From Lepus europaeus (Eukaryota; Chordata; Mammalia; Lagomorpha; Leporidae), in the NCBI RefSeq assembly GCF_033115175.1, contig NC_084834.1:10823294-10887293 (forward strand): a stretch of DNA of 64,000 nucleotides, read 5' to 3'. Made by a program: the position numbers and the translations under genes. Below, piece by piece: positions 47,101 through 54,390 of the stretch. Numbering within the stretch: the first letter of the stretch is position 1; every line of letters begins with the position of its first letter. Below the pieces are notes generated by a model. It had not been told where the DNA came from. It saw only the letters and a program-made list of their open reading frames with translations, and did no database searches.

Positions 47101-47560
47101 CCTTCTCTTTCTCTCACTGCCCCATCTCTAACTCGTCCTTTAAAATAAATAAAGAAATGTTCAAAACAAAAGAGAGAGAGGAACCCCGTCTCTCCCATTC
47201 TTGATTGCACTGTCTACAGGGGCACAATACAGAATAAAACTTCCATGACTGCTTGTTTAATAAGTGAAGAATGAAACCACTGGCAAAAACAAAGTAAAAA
47301 CATGCTACTTGCTGAAAAAGAGTGCATGAAAATGAATTTTGTTAGAGACAATATATTTCACGATGATCAGGATAGCATGCATCATATGTACCTACCGAAT
47401 GTTAGATATCTTCAGCTCATCCTTGTACAAAAAAGCCTGACGCTTTGTTTTCTTATCACCCGTTCTTAACTTTATCGGACCGTGCACCAGTAGTCTTCGG
47501 ACAGGTCCATTTGAAGCACTTGCATCCTTTGAGGTGCCAGGCTCCTGAGAATCAGCATCC
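12940..47560 (-). CDS. ARHGAP20-like: ARHGAP20-like gene (PH-RA-RhoGAP), 12 exons, 5' and 3' ends not seen
   Basis: Seen: exons 47396-47560, 43501-43644, 41010-41051, 39756-39840, 33328-33405, 31070-31136, 25122-25301, 21100-21152, 19726-19887, 15193-15299, 14272-14467 and 12940-13090. They total 1430 nt, every junction has AG...GT and matching phase, and there is no stop in 476 codons. Known: ARHGAP20 has a PH domain, an RA domain binding Rap1/Ras-type GTPases and a RhoGAP domain; it acts at membranes downstream of Rap. Domain order and exon breaks match ARHGAP20, but identity looks near one half, so this is a paralogue rather than the orthologue. The open frame over 35 kb argues against a pseudogene. 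Oddities: the Arg finger and the supporting Asn of the GAP domain are substituted. The tail may continue into the tandem exon array at 1-5902. The start codon exon was not found. Confidence 0.93.
14272..14467 (-). CDS. ARHGAP20-like: ARHGAP20-like exon K: RhoGAP core with Asn-to-Lys change
   Basis: 196 bp. Acceptor tttttgtgtttag, donor AAAG|GTAATG. Phase 2 in, phase 0 out. It reads [20 protein letters not shown], then a helix ending [18 protein letters not shown]. The family pattern is 'LP.AN...L..L...L..I..(N)..(N)QMTA.NLA.C.APS(I/L)L'. The Asn of 'NLA', which in p50RhoGAP positions the Arg finger, is Lys (AAG) here. The Pro-Ser-Leu-Leu end and LPRAN motif are preserved. Confidence 0.94.
15193..15299 (-). 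CDS. ARHGAP20-like: ARHGAP20-like exon J: RhoGAP central part
   Basis: 107 bp. Acceptor follows a cttctttttt tract and ends ctataag; donor AG|GTGATT. Phase 0 in, phase 2 out. It reads [20 protein letters not shown] and [15 protein letters not shown]. Together with exon I this gives the RhoGAP signature 'LK.(F/C)LR..P..LFS.DLY..W', where the Lys-x-x-Leu-Arg motif contacts the GTPase; that part is intact. It matches ARHGAP20 'DQGNDEEK'. Confidence 0.94.
15588..15870 (+). mobile_element. CSINE (lagomorph C-type SINE), old copy
   Basis: The C-element body is recognisable by tcctggctgctctacttct, gcctgagaaagcagtg, caagtacttgggg and ggggagtgaacc. It is diverged and shortened. A (gt)n run follows at 15863-15880. 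Lies in the intron between exons I and J. Confidence 0.8.
15890..16225 (-). mobile_element. CSINE, antisense, diverged
   Basis: It starts with the reversed tail (cttatttatttatgtaaaagatggagttg), then a (ga)n tract at 15925-15985, then a decayed body ending at the reversed tRNA-like head near 16225. It sits head-off from the sense copy at 15588-15870. Confidence 0.75.
16581..17234 (-). mobile_element. Dimeric CSINE, antisense, inside one target duplication
   Basis: Two full antisense monomers, 16581-16892 and 16893-17234, both with ggtcttcctttgcc and the longer 'gggacagaatctggcacccc' head. A single 13-bp duplication ttgatcaactctt brackets the pair (16568-16580 and 17235-17247); none separates them. 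It therefore looks like one insertion of a dimer or a retrotransposed tandem. Confidence 0.85.
18303..18645 (+). mobile_element. CSINE with (ct)n tract
   Basis: Full-length: tRNA-like head (ggggctggcactg...), body, (ct)n at 18570-18602, tail aaataaataaaaaaaag. Imperfect duplication gaattctttgctc / aaattctgtgctc flanks it. Confidence 0.9.
18700..18990 (-). mobile_element. CSINE, antisense, old
   Basis: Weak but continuous match: reversed (ga)-rich tract, caagagcatcatccttgcctctcacatggga, ttggccatcttccactgcc, then a decayed head with gctatgccacaacacaggccc. Confidence 0.65.
19726..19887 (-). CDS. ARHGAP20-like: ARHGAP20-like exon I: RhoGAP N-terminal part, Arg finger replaced by Gln
   Basis: 162 bp, 54 codons, phase 0 at both ends. 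Acceptor tttctttcccacag, donor AAAG|GTAGGG. It reads [20 protein letters not shown] and continues GDLKSF...LATLLK. In active RhoGAPs the loop is 'KG..(T)EGIFR.S': the Arg is the finger inserted into the Rho GTPase site. Here the codon is CAA (Gln); the Gly before Ile is also Asn. A single CGA-to-CAA transition would explain the change. Remaining helices are conserved, so fold retention is likely. Confidence 0.93.
21100..21152 (-). CDS. ARHGAP20-like: ARHGAP20-like exon H: short link into RhoGAP domain
   Basis: 53 bp, the least certain exon. A strong acceptor (ctcctgctctttcag, 21153-21167) precedes (V)[17 protein letters not shown], followed by donor TGG|GTAGGT. It takes phase 1 from exon G and gives phase 0 to exon I, exactly as needed. 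'[14 protein letters not shown]' fits the place of 'LFGVSL....LPKPVLDML' that opens RhoGAP domains of this family, but similarity is weak. The basic segment usually found between RA and GAP in ARHGAP20 is absent or reduced. Confidence 0.68.
21450..21880 (+). mobile_element. Old CSINE remnant(s) and (ctcc)n tract
   Basis: taagatgccctaggctcatatcagagtatctgg and ctcaattccagcttcttgc are decayed SINE blocks. gtgagtgaatcagaggat and the pyrimidine run at 21765-21822 give the end of the element. Boundaries are uncertain. Confidence 0.55.
22605..22935 (-). mobile_element. CSINE, antisense
   Basis: Reversed tail (agattcattttatttatttgaaagac), body with cccacatgggtgcaggggcccaagg and head ending gtgccacaccatcggcccc. 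Full length, in the intron between exons G and H. Confidence 0.88.
24470..24770 (-). mobile_element. CSINE, antisense, diverged
   Basis: aagatttatttgtaatacagaataacacacagagaaag begins the reversed copy. It runs to cccactgtaccatgatgccaggcccc. Located 350 bp downstream of exon G in gene orientation. Confidence 0.78.
25122..25301 (-). CDS. ARHGAP20-like: ARHGAP20-like exon G: end of RA domain
   Basis: 180 bp. Acceptor ctctgcctag, donor TGTG|GTAAGT. Phase 1 in and out. Begins (G)[20 protein letters not shown], the family's 'HEYPYGI' strand. It ends with [18 protein letters not shown], matching the 'QCQFILKP' strand that closes the RA domain. The central Pro/Ser/Thr loop is less conserved. The intron downstream holds no recognisable gene. 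Confidence 0.92.
26859..27741 (+). mobile_element. Retroposed endogenous-retrovirus transcript (3' part, poly(A), 14-bp TSD)
   Basis: aaggaaaaacatca at 26845-26858 and 27742-27755 brackets 883 bp. Inside: an open frame (26960-27403) with one strong hydrophobic segment, perhaps the end of a retroviral envelope; then a polypurine tract at 27424-27436; then an LTR starting TGTTAGG at 27437 with TTTTAAAA near 27543 and AATAAA at 27714. The LTR stops 11 bases after AATAAA and passes directly into poly(A), with no U5. This is an mRNA copy inserted by L1 machinery, not a provirus. 5'-truncated, not competent. Confidence 0.8.
28266..30787 (+). mobile_element. L1 3' portion, sense, interrupted by a CSINE
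   Basis: The C-terminal part of ORF2 is decayed but readable (gagaacattggagaacc, ggattacaccaaagtaagaaacttctac, caaaagaggacattcatgtagcc). The usual 3' region with actatggaatactattcaaccac follows, then the G/A-rich 3' UTR near 30590-30620 and an A-rich end at 30770-30787. Several stops; non-functional. The CSINE at 28841-29178 is inserted in it. Confidence 0.85.
28841..29178 (+). mobile_element. CSINE inserted in L1
   Basis: Full-length sense copy with tail aaataaataaataaataaataaat. Duplication catactaca at 28832-28840 and 29179-29187. Younger than the L1 around it. Confidence 0.93.
31070..31136 (-). CDS. ARHGAP20-like: ARHGAP20-like exon F: middle of RA domain
   Basis: 67 bp. Acceptor tttttgtctcttag, donor G|GTAAGT. 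Phase 0 in, phase 1 out. It encodes [20 protein letters not shown] and LV. This corresponds to ARHGAP20 'GSE.DYQLWV.SG...APYPLIG'. A 5'-truncated L1 sits only 67 bp upstream of its 5' edge (31204-31830), leaving a short native stretch for branch point and pyrimidine tract. Confidence 0.92.
31204..31830 (-). mobile_element. 5'-truncated L1 3' UTR, antisense, 18-bp TSD
   Basis: It starts with a T run (reversed poly(A)). The body contains gaagttctctcctcccttcagagaaagg and gatggcctgttctttccactggg, also present at 62860-62935. Duplication tcaaggatgtatttcttt at 31186-31203 and 31831-31848. It lies 67 bp upstream of exon F in gene direction. Confidence 0.92.
32110..32295 (+). mobile_element. CSINE remnant
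   Basis: ttaagttctcagctccaggcatc is the body; tctgtgtgtctatgtctctcaaataaaagaag is the 3' end. The head is lost. Confidence 0.55.
32465..32815 (+). mobile_element. CSINE, old full-length copy
   Basis: gagattttagcatggtggttttaagatgcc starts the head. ccacccatgtgggatacctgaattg and a (ct/gt)-rich end with ctctgaccctcaaaaatt complete it. A (gt)n(at)n microsatellite follows at 32950-32994. Confidence 0.72.
33328..33405 (-). CDS. ARHGAP20-like: ARHGAP20-like exon E: start of Ras-associating domain
   Basis: 78 bp, 26 codons, phase 0 at both ends. Acceptor cccttttacag just above 33405, donor AGT|GTAAGT. It reads [20 protein letters not shown] then PVLGLS. In the family, 'K(T/I)(I/V)TV.N.DTA.EVI.MALP.LGI' forms the first beta strand and helix of the ubiquitin-like RA fold. 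Very good match; real coding sequence. Confidence 0.93.
34575..37255 (+). mobile_element. L1 5' UTR, ORF1 and start of ORF2, sense
   Basis: The 5' UTR (34620-35450) matches 63377-64000 almost line by line. ORF1 is decayed until about 36498, then an open frame carries the ORF1 C-terminal domain ([19 protein letters not shown]) and, without a stop, the ORF2 start ([20 protein letters not shown]). ORF2 then breaks near 37195. CSINEs interrupt it at 36006-36342 and end it at about 37260. Lies in the intron between exons D and E. Confidence 0.85.
36006..36342 (+). mobile_element. CSINE inserted in L1
   Basis: Sense copy of the variant with tgtcccggttgcccctcttcc. Duplication aagaagaaagaatat at 35991-36005 and 36343-36357. 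Confidence 0.93.
37260..37592 (+). mobile_element. CSINE inserted in L1 remnant
   Basis: Sense, full-length, tail aaataaataaatcttttt. Imperfect duplication aaagttacaaatta / aaagttaaaaatta. Confidence 0.9.
37872..38222 (+). mobile_element. CSINE with (ct)n tract
   Basis: Sense, full-length, (ct)n at 38127-38158. Duplication gtgaagctga on both sides (37861-37870 and 38224-38233). Confidence 0.92.
39756..39840 (-). CDS. ARHGAP20-like: ARHGAP20-like exon D: PH-RA linker
   Basis: 85 bp. Acceptor tttttatcag (39841-39850), donor TAT|GTAAGT. Its first base completes the Arg codon from exon C and it ends phase 0. It encodes a charged linker, [20 protein letters not shown], and eight more residues ending NIPY. 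It matches the position and 'EKEKD..SIPLKI' character of the ARHGAP20 linker between PH and RA. Confidence 0.87.
40140..40482 (+). mobile_element. CSINE
   Basis: Sense, full-length, from gtggcatcgctgtggc to the tail ataaataaataaatctttaaaa. Flanks share agatgag. Lies between exons C and D. Confidence 0.9.
41010..41051 (-). CDS. ARHGAP20-like: ARHGAP20-like exon C: PH C-terminal helix micro-exon
   Basis: 42 bp. Acceptor tgcttgcag (41052-41060), donor CAG|GTATTT. Joined to its neighbours it reads [15 protein letters not shown]. This is the amphipathic last helix of the PH domain, with the near-invariant Trp, equivalent to 'SSPEQKDKWLSLLQR' in ARHGAP20. Phase 2 in and out agrees with both flanking exons. 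It is too short to be found by ORF length. Confidence 0.85.
41890..42340 (-). mobile_element. Ancient L1 3' end, antisense
   Basis: Decayed antisense text of the L1 3' end: ttgctaatgtctggctctaacgaacaacactgctaggaag, ttccagagtggaactgctcagtcctgtgg, tgccacatttcctatttctaccagcaagagctcctcc. Older than the 10240-11140 copy. Confidence 0.65.
43501..43644 (-). CDS. ARHGAP20-like: ARHGAP20-like exon B: second half of PH domain
   Basis: 144 bp. Acceptor tttttag at 43645-43651, donor TT|GTAAGT. Phase 2 in, phase 2 out. It reads [20 protein letters not shown], then an acidic loop, then [14 protein letters not shown]. It aligns with the ARHGAP20 stretch containing 'K...LSDMW..SCVDE' and 'LGWPTVNFVATF'. The IGWP-VNY motif is diagnostic within this family. 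Confidence 0.92.
44415..44742 (-). mobile_element. CSINE, antisense
   Basis: Reversed copy from the T run to caagtgagccatgacaccagctc. Flanks share caaatt(t)ccc. Lies between exons A and B. Confidence 0.9.
45238..45560 (+). mobile_element. CSINE
   Basis: Sense; ggggccagcactgtggcacagtggg to tttcaaataaataaatcttaaagaaaaaa. Duplication catgggctcac / catgggcccac. Confidence 0.9.
45786..45862 (-). mobile_element. CSINE fragment, antisense
   Basis: 77 bp nearly identical to 44450-44530, ending abruptly on both sides at gagagagacagag and gcactgccaatcc. Probably a rearranged or converted piece. Confidence 0.75.
46795..47165 (+). mobile_element. CSINE
   Basis: Sense copy from ccaacactgtggcgtagcagg to ttaaaataaataaagaaatg. 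It has a triplicated tcctgga at 46974-46999 and a (tctctg)n tract. Confidence 0.85.
47396..47560 (-). CDS. ARHGAP20-like: ARHGAP20-like exon A: first half of PH domain
   Basis: 165 bp. Acceptor ttgagcag at 47561-47568, donor CG|GTAGGT. The frame begins with the last base of a codon and ends phase 2. The translation starts with a polar Ser/Asp/Glu segment ([10 protein letters not shown]), then [14 protein letters not shown] and [15 protein letters not shown]. These correspond to the first PH strands of ARHGAP20-type proteins, where an 'LLIDG...L..G...RHLFLFNDLFVVAK' pattern is usual. This is the most upstream exon I can place. It needs an earlier exon ending with two bases of a codon, which I could not identify. 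Confidence 0.88.
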
Positions 47561-48594
47561 CTGCTCAACAGCAAACACCAAAGAGTAGCTAGTCAATGGG
47601 CACAGACTAGTTTGATGTCAATCATTAGGAGTGACACATGATAAAACTGTCATCTCAATTCCTCAGACAAGGACCTCCAACTACAGATGCCAATGGGGTT
47701 TCAGGCTTTACAGGTCTCAAAGAGCAGGTGACACTGAGAGAGCTGGACAGGGAACACATCCAAGGGAGAACCTAGGGCAAGTATCGTCTTACAGGCATGC
47801 AAAAGAAGACAGCCGCTCAGACCAAGAGGTGTCAGGTAAATGGAGAACTGAGAAGATAACAAGAAGGGAGCCATCACTCCCATCAAACGCTATGGAAGGT
47901 AAGGCAGGTGGTTACTGAGGACTCATCATTGGACTCACTAACATGGAGGTCTTGGGAACCATGGACAACTGCTGGTGGAAGGATGGAAGGGATGTTTTCC
48001 AGAAAGTCTGTGGTACACAGAGGGTTCTAAAACAACCCATCCAAAAGCCTCACACCCTAATGATTGCAGCCTATGACTGTGCTATCTGCAAAAAGAGACT
48101 GTGAAGACAGAATGAATGTGATGAACCTTCAAATAGGGAGACTACATTCCCTCGTATAGGAGGCTTAAACTAACCCCCAAGAGGTCCCCAAATCAGAGAT
48201 TATCATCTACATTGACTCAGGACATGGCACAGAAGGGGAAGCCAGAGAGAGTTGATGGGCAAGGGAGAATGAATCTATCATATGGGCAGGAGCTGCACAG
48301 AAACATGAGACTAGATACAGTCAGCTCCCAGGAGCAAATACCAGCCCCCAGGTGACAGCTGGAGGAGGAAGGTACCTCAACTACAAGTCAGGGAATTCAG
48401 CCAATGTTCTGAATTAGCTCAGAAGCAGATCCTAGTCCAGAGCAATCTCCCAACATGTGGACCAAGCTTAGAGGGCCCTATGAAGTGGACCCAGAGAATC
48501 CCAAATAAACCTGTGCCCTACAGGTCCGTAACAAGGAATTCCTGTGGTTTTCAATCTCTCTGTTTCTGGTCATTGTTGTACCTCTATTATTTTA

Positions 48595-49480
48595 ACAAAA
48601 AGAATGTTGCTTCCTGAGACTAGGTGCCATTGCCATAAGCATCTAAAAATTTGAATGTGGATTTGCAATCAGCAAGAAGCGAAGGCTGTAACATGTCTGA
48701 GGAGCATGAGAAAGAAAAAGCTGAAATTCTGTTGAATATGCAGTTAGCAGAAATGTGCATATGAAAGATTCTGCTAGTGTGCACTTAGCAGTATTGAGGA
48801 TCAAAAGTCTGTGAGAGCATTTCAGGCATGGAAAGCCAAGACACTGTGGCAAAAATAGTCTACATGAACAATCTCTGTGAGACCCCAGTGGAAAAAAAGT
48901 GGCAATCAAAGAAGAATGTACTTCTCTCTAAAGAGAAGTTCTCTCTCTAAAGAGAGAACTTCCACTTTGCTTATGGCCTTGTCCATAGGGGAAAAAAACC
49001 GCTATAATCCAAAAGTTGTCCTTTTGAAATTTGTATTTATGAAATAAACGTTTTCTATTAAAAAAAAAGCCTTCCATAGCTTAGACAGCTCATTTCAAGA
49101 GCCTCGGGTGGTCGCTGACGTCTTCCATGAGAGTGTTCATTGTTAAATTAACAGCAGAAGTCACTGTGCACTGACTCCTCAATGAGTTGTACTGAGAGTT
49201 AACTGTAAAACCAGTTTTCAGTTTGTGTATGTGTATATGTGTGCTTGTGTGAAAACTGTTGACATCTTTACTTAATATAGAGTTGGTCTTCTATGTACAA
49301 AGTTGATTGAAAATGAATCTTAACGGAGAATAGAACTGGGAAGGGGAGAGTGAGGGGGACGAGGCATGGGAGTGTGGGTGGGAGGACTGATATAGTGAGA
49401 ATAACTATACTCCTAAAATTGTACTTATGAAAATTTGTATTCCTTAATAGATACATTTTAAGAATAAAGAAAGAAAGTAC
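48595..49480 (+). mobile_element. L1 3' UTR pieces, sense
   Basis: 48600-49075 is the reverse complement type of 31204-31830 (gtgagaccccagtgg, ggccttgtccatagggg) and ends in poly(A) at 49062. 49095-49480 matches 63175-63376 (gttgacatctttacttaatatag, gaaaatgaatcttaacgg...ggagagtgaggg). Two adjacent or one rearranged L1 end. Confidence 0.75.
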
Positions 49481-50934
49481 TGAAGATTATTGAAAATTTC
49501 AGAGTTTGACTGTTTCTAACTGGCTGTGTATGAAAGGGAGCATATATCATAAAAGAGAACATGTAATCTGGAACAATATCAATCTGCCTGGTTTTACTGC
49601 AAGTTATAGTAAAATATCAAAAGCAATCTTCAACTGTGAAGTTCTCTATACATATCTGCTGCTAATTCATTCTAAGTAAAAGCAACAGGCATGCCTTCTG
49701 CCTTTTCAAAGGAAAATTAAATCACATGCCCCTGATATTCTAAAGCAGTTTATATCTCTAAAGAGAGTATTTCCATTCAACTACCACACTGCCCTCTGTA
49801 AAGAACACTAAGATGGACACTACAGCTGAGACTCACCAAGCTCTTAAAACATGGTTTCAGAAGAGGGAACACTAGGCAATTTTCAGCCTATCACATGTAA
49901 AACAAGATGACACAGCGATTGGTAAAGAAGTCATTGTAACATGGTCCCCTGTTAGCATGATAATTTACATAATAGGGATACATTGATTCCCACTTAGTAA
50001 AATGCTTCCCATCTTATCTAAATTAGTGTTCAAATTTGGAGGCAAGGGGAGAGAAGTGCTAAACAACATGAAATACTGCTGGCAACATCCACAAACATTT
50101 CTTAACATCAGACAGGCTTAGATATAACTGGTTGAGTTAGGACCATGTACCAATGGGGCTCTGTGGCCATAATAGGTAAAACCAGTTGGACTGAGCAGAA
50201 CATAAAACTCTTTCATAAAAAGGACAGCCTCTTTTGAGATCTTTTCAGAGAAAACTCTTTGCCATGAAGCCAAGGAAGTGTCTCCCCTGATAGTACAAAG
50301 CCTGCTCTTTTGAGCTCCGTAGCACTAAAGCAAAGAACAAAAGTAGCTTCTCATGAAACCAGCACCAAAGTCAGGAATTACTTCCTCTGTTTTAGGGAAA
50401 ACAGAACAGAACTCTTCCTGGGACGACCAGCCTGCTTAAAAGATCACAAGTAGTATAGGAAAAGGCTACCTTGCGCTGGGGACTGGCGGATGACTTTCAG
50501 AAGCTCTGACATTATTTTCCATTGCTCATAATCTTTGACTCTGTCTACTATTCAACAGAAACTATGAACAAGACTCTGAAGACTGTGGGTTCCGCAGTAG
50601 TCAAGATCACCCATCATTGTGATGTCAAGGTTCTAAGGCTCATGCCATAACTGACAAACTCTCAAACTGATATATTGGTTTTCTAGATTTTGGCACCATC
50701 ATTCAATTCTTCAAAATTAAACTGAGATGATTGTTCCTTTGCACATAGTTGTAAGAAACAGAGATTTCAGCAAGCTTTCCTCCAGTTTGCCCAAGCGGCA
50801 ATGTATTTCAAAGCTATACTGCAATAGTATTTCTTTGCATAATTTAGTATAATTATATAATATTTTATACAAAAATAATATGTTCAACATTAAAATAAAT
50901 ACATGATTCACCCATTTTCTGCTCTTGTAGCAAA

Positions 50935-51480
50935 ACCCCTTAGGCTAGGTAATGTGTCAAAGAAAGAAGTTTACTTGTCTGATGGTTTTGGAGGTTGAAA
51001 ATCCAAGAGCATGGGGCCCCATTGACTCAGCCTCTTTTCCTGGCTTACAGACAACCATCTTCACACTGTGTCCTTGCATGGCACAGAAAAAGCAAGAGAT
51101 AAGGGCTTCAACAGGAGAACTGGGTGGGTGGGGGAAGAACTCTGACCATAGCAGTCTATTTTCATTTCTGTCATTGAACACTGACCTTTCGGCCCTAAAT
51201 ACCAAATGAAGAGATAGTATCGATGTGATGCTGTGTCAATTATAAGGTTATTTTAACATATCACAAACACAAAATTCTTTTATTCAATTTTCCCCCCTAA
51301 GTGTTTAAATGGGTGATCTCTCACATCACACATAAGGGTGTTAACTGTGAAATGAACAACAGGAGTCACTGAGCATTAACTTCCCATGCAGGACCTCTGT
51401 CCTCAAATTCTTGGATGATGAGAGTTAATAGGAAAACTTGTTTGCAAAGATTTACTTCATTTTAATGTATTCAGTGGAGG
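50935..51480. mobile_element. Old interspersed repeats (mammalian LTR/MER-like, then L1 3' UTR)
   Basis: 50960-51110 has the familiar 'gttttggaggttgaaaatccaagagcatggggcccc...' text of an old mammalian repeat whose exact family I cannot name. 51300-51470 resembles L1 3' UTR at 49130-49220 (gttaactgtgaaatgaacaacaggagtcactgagca). Confidence 0.5.
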
Positions 51481-51749
51481 ATGTTATCTATGTCTCATAA
51501 GCTATAGTAATGTCTAAGTGCTCACAAAGGATGCTCTATTCTTGGGTTCTTCAAAGTTGATTTTCTCAAATATATATATACATACATACATACCTATATA
51601 AATTAAACCTCAAAACAAGTAAATGGGTGATGAACTATCTACACAGGAAAGAAGGTTTTGTAGCAACACTGGCAGGAGGGCTGCAACCAAACTATGTACT
51701 TTTTGAACCCCCTCTTCAGCATTCGCCATGTATAGGGTGCTGGTAAAAG

Positions 51750-52210
51750 GAGTTATGCTAGAAGAGTCTCAGTGTCTCCACCTGCACAACAGAGGTGATA
51801 CTGCACCTCAAAGGATTGCCACAACTATAAAATGGGGTAACAGCATAGAAAATTTAGCAAGCTAACTCACATAATAATTCTTGCTTAACACCAAGGATGC
51901 TTAGAAAAGACAGGGAGACATTATTTTCCAAAATAGTGAACACTATCATGGATGTTTGTCCATGGCCAAAGAGAAAGGAGGGAGAATATGTCACGCAATC
52001 AAATCCATTGAGCAACTACAAAACGTCAAGCTTCTTGCAAGGTAGTTTATACATAGCATCCCCTTGCCTCAACATCAGCTTCTGAGGTAAAAATTATTAA
52101 TTCCATTTGACAGGTGGAGAAACTGAAGCTCAGTGAAGTTGTGTGACTGGGGGCCAGATACCTAACAGTTGGTAAAGTGAGAACTGTCTAATTCCTAAAC
52201 CACACAGTGT
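51750..52210. mobile_element. MIR-like remnants
   Basis: gacaggtggagaaactgaagctcagtgaag at 52110-52140 is the conserved MIR core end. 51760-51870 shows a similar 'gtctcagtgtctccacctgcaca' block. Confidence 0.6.
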
Positions 52211-53599
52211 TTCCATAGCTAAGCAGTGCCCCCCACCCCCAAGACAAGGGGAAAATATCCTTGGTATTATATACATATGTATGTATATGTATTTCACAGA
52301 ATCATCTTCCTGGCATGTACCCGGGGCCTCGGTCTCTTCTGCAGCTGGATTTGGTGAGCCCTCACACCCATTCATCCTTCACCCTCACAGGGCTGCTTCT
52401 GGACCCCTCAGCCTCTGTGGGCAGCTTGTTGATAACTCTCAGGAAGCCAGTTTGTATTAGTGCCCAGATATGCTTTTAGTTGCCTGTTAACTTAGGCAGC
52501 CAGCCACACCTTGGCATCAGACAGCCTGGGAATAGCAGTCAATACCAAGAAAAGGTTATAATCAATGACTCTCCAGATGTCTACTTGTGCTGGCAGTTAT
52601 GAGCCCTTGGGAGAACCCTTACACTCCCCATATGTTCTGGTCTCCCTCCTGGATCCCTGTAATGATCCTTTCTCATGTTGGTCCTCTGAACACCCTCATT
52701 TTTGCCTCCACCAAGGGAAACATCCTCAGTAGCTGATATCAAGCACCTGCTCCAGTGTTCTTTGCTGCCCTCTGCTGGCAAGAATAGGAAGTCCTATTTT
52801 ACCTCTCAGGACCTTGGCACAAGGCAGGTACTTCATTGAGATGAGTGAATTCTGGAACACCAAATTGGAAGTGCTGTCACAAAACTAAGTTCATAAAATG
52901 AACAATATTTGAGAACATTTTTGAACAAATCAAAACCATTGTAAAATATCTAAGTGCACCCTGAAATGCTGCTTCTAGCTGCATGTCTCCTCTCTCTTTT
53001 CATTCAAGGCAGAGTTCCAACATCACAGTGGAAAATCAGGCTCCCAATATTAATCACCATTCCCACAGTTTATAGAAATGAGCAAAAGAAATCACAAAAT
53101 GGAGGATAAAGCATGTCCTACTCAGCCTTCCTAAAGAAATGAATAATGGTGATGATAATATACACATTAAATCAGATCTCCTAGTTCCCATGTCTGTCTC
53201 TCAAGTCGATTGAAACAGAGTAGAGGGGGATAGGATAATATGTTAAACACAAATTAAACACACAATTGGGCTACAAAAAATGCATAAAGGAATGAGAGAA
53301 GAAATCATGATGGAAGAAATGTAGCGATGCTATGACTATAATACCCTGGGCTCATAAACTACTCAAGGCAACGTCTCATGAAAAAGATTTTTTCAGAATA
53401 CTGCCTATTGAAACAGTGCTGAGGGATCAGGGTGTTAGTTACTCCATTCCTTATGTCCATAGAGTAGACTGGCAATTGGATACACAAGTATTGTCACTTC
53501 TCCAACACATAGCATTCTATTCTTCTTGCAGCTAAGCTTGTGTGCTGATGCAGGGGACCCTCTCCTGTCACCTCACCTCTGGGAGGCAAGGGCAGATGG

Positions 53600-53765
53600 T
53601 AAAATAATAGGGTCTTTGGAATTGGGACTGGAAATAGGTTATGGATGTTTGAGTTTTGGCAAGCTACTTAATATTTCCGCACCTCAGTTCTTATATCTGT
53701 AAAAAGAAGACAATGACTTTCAAAGTGTTGTGATGAAGTGTGAGATAAAGCATGGAATAGGATAA
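53600..53765 (+). mobile_element. MIR
   Basis: ttggcaagctacttaatatttccgcacctcagttcttatatctgtaaaaag matches the MIR core in sense. Confidence 0.7.
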
Positions 53766-54079
53766 TTCAATCCCTGATGCCTGCCTGACCCACAAATAGC
53801 ACTCCAGAAACCCTGGAAGTATTCTCTCAGTGTCTAGATAGGGTTTCTCTGTCACTCTGCTGGATGGTTCCCCCTCTGGGGCTCTCTGGGTATCAGAAGA
53901 GCTGCTTTATCACAGAGAAATACACACCTACCTCTTGGCTTCCAGCAAGTATATCCAATATGTAGACAGTTTTCAAGGGTGTTTGAGATAGTATTCTTGC
54001 ATGGACTTAGATTAGGGGTTGTCCAGTTTATACTTGCAGGGTTTTGGGTACACAGATAATATTCCAAGACAACATAGAT

Positions 54080-54390
54080 TCAGAATGGGTGTTTGGCTCA
54101 GCAGTTAAGATGCCAGCATCATCTACCACAGTGCCAGTATCAAGTCCCAGATCAACTGCCCATTCCACCTTACTACATATACTCCTTCTAGGAGGTAGGA
54201 CTGCTGGCTCAAGAGCCTGGATCCCTGCCACCAATGTGGGAGACCTGAGCTGAGTTCTTTAAACCTGGCATCAGCCTGATCTACCCCCTCACTACTCCAG
54301 GAACTTGAGCAAAGAACCAGCAAATGGAAGGACTCTACTTGTTACCCTCTCTGTCTTTCAAACACAGAACATGAATGACAATTGAAAAAA
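54080..54390 (+). mobile_element. Old CSINE
   Basis: gtttggctcagcagttaagatgccagcatc, gtgggagacctgagctgag and ctctctgtctttcaaacacag trace a decayed sense element. Confidence 0.65.
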
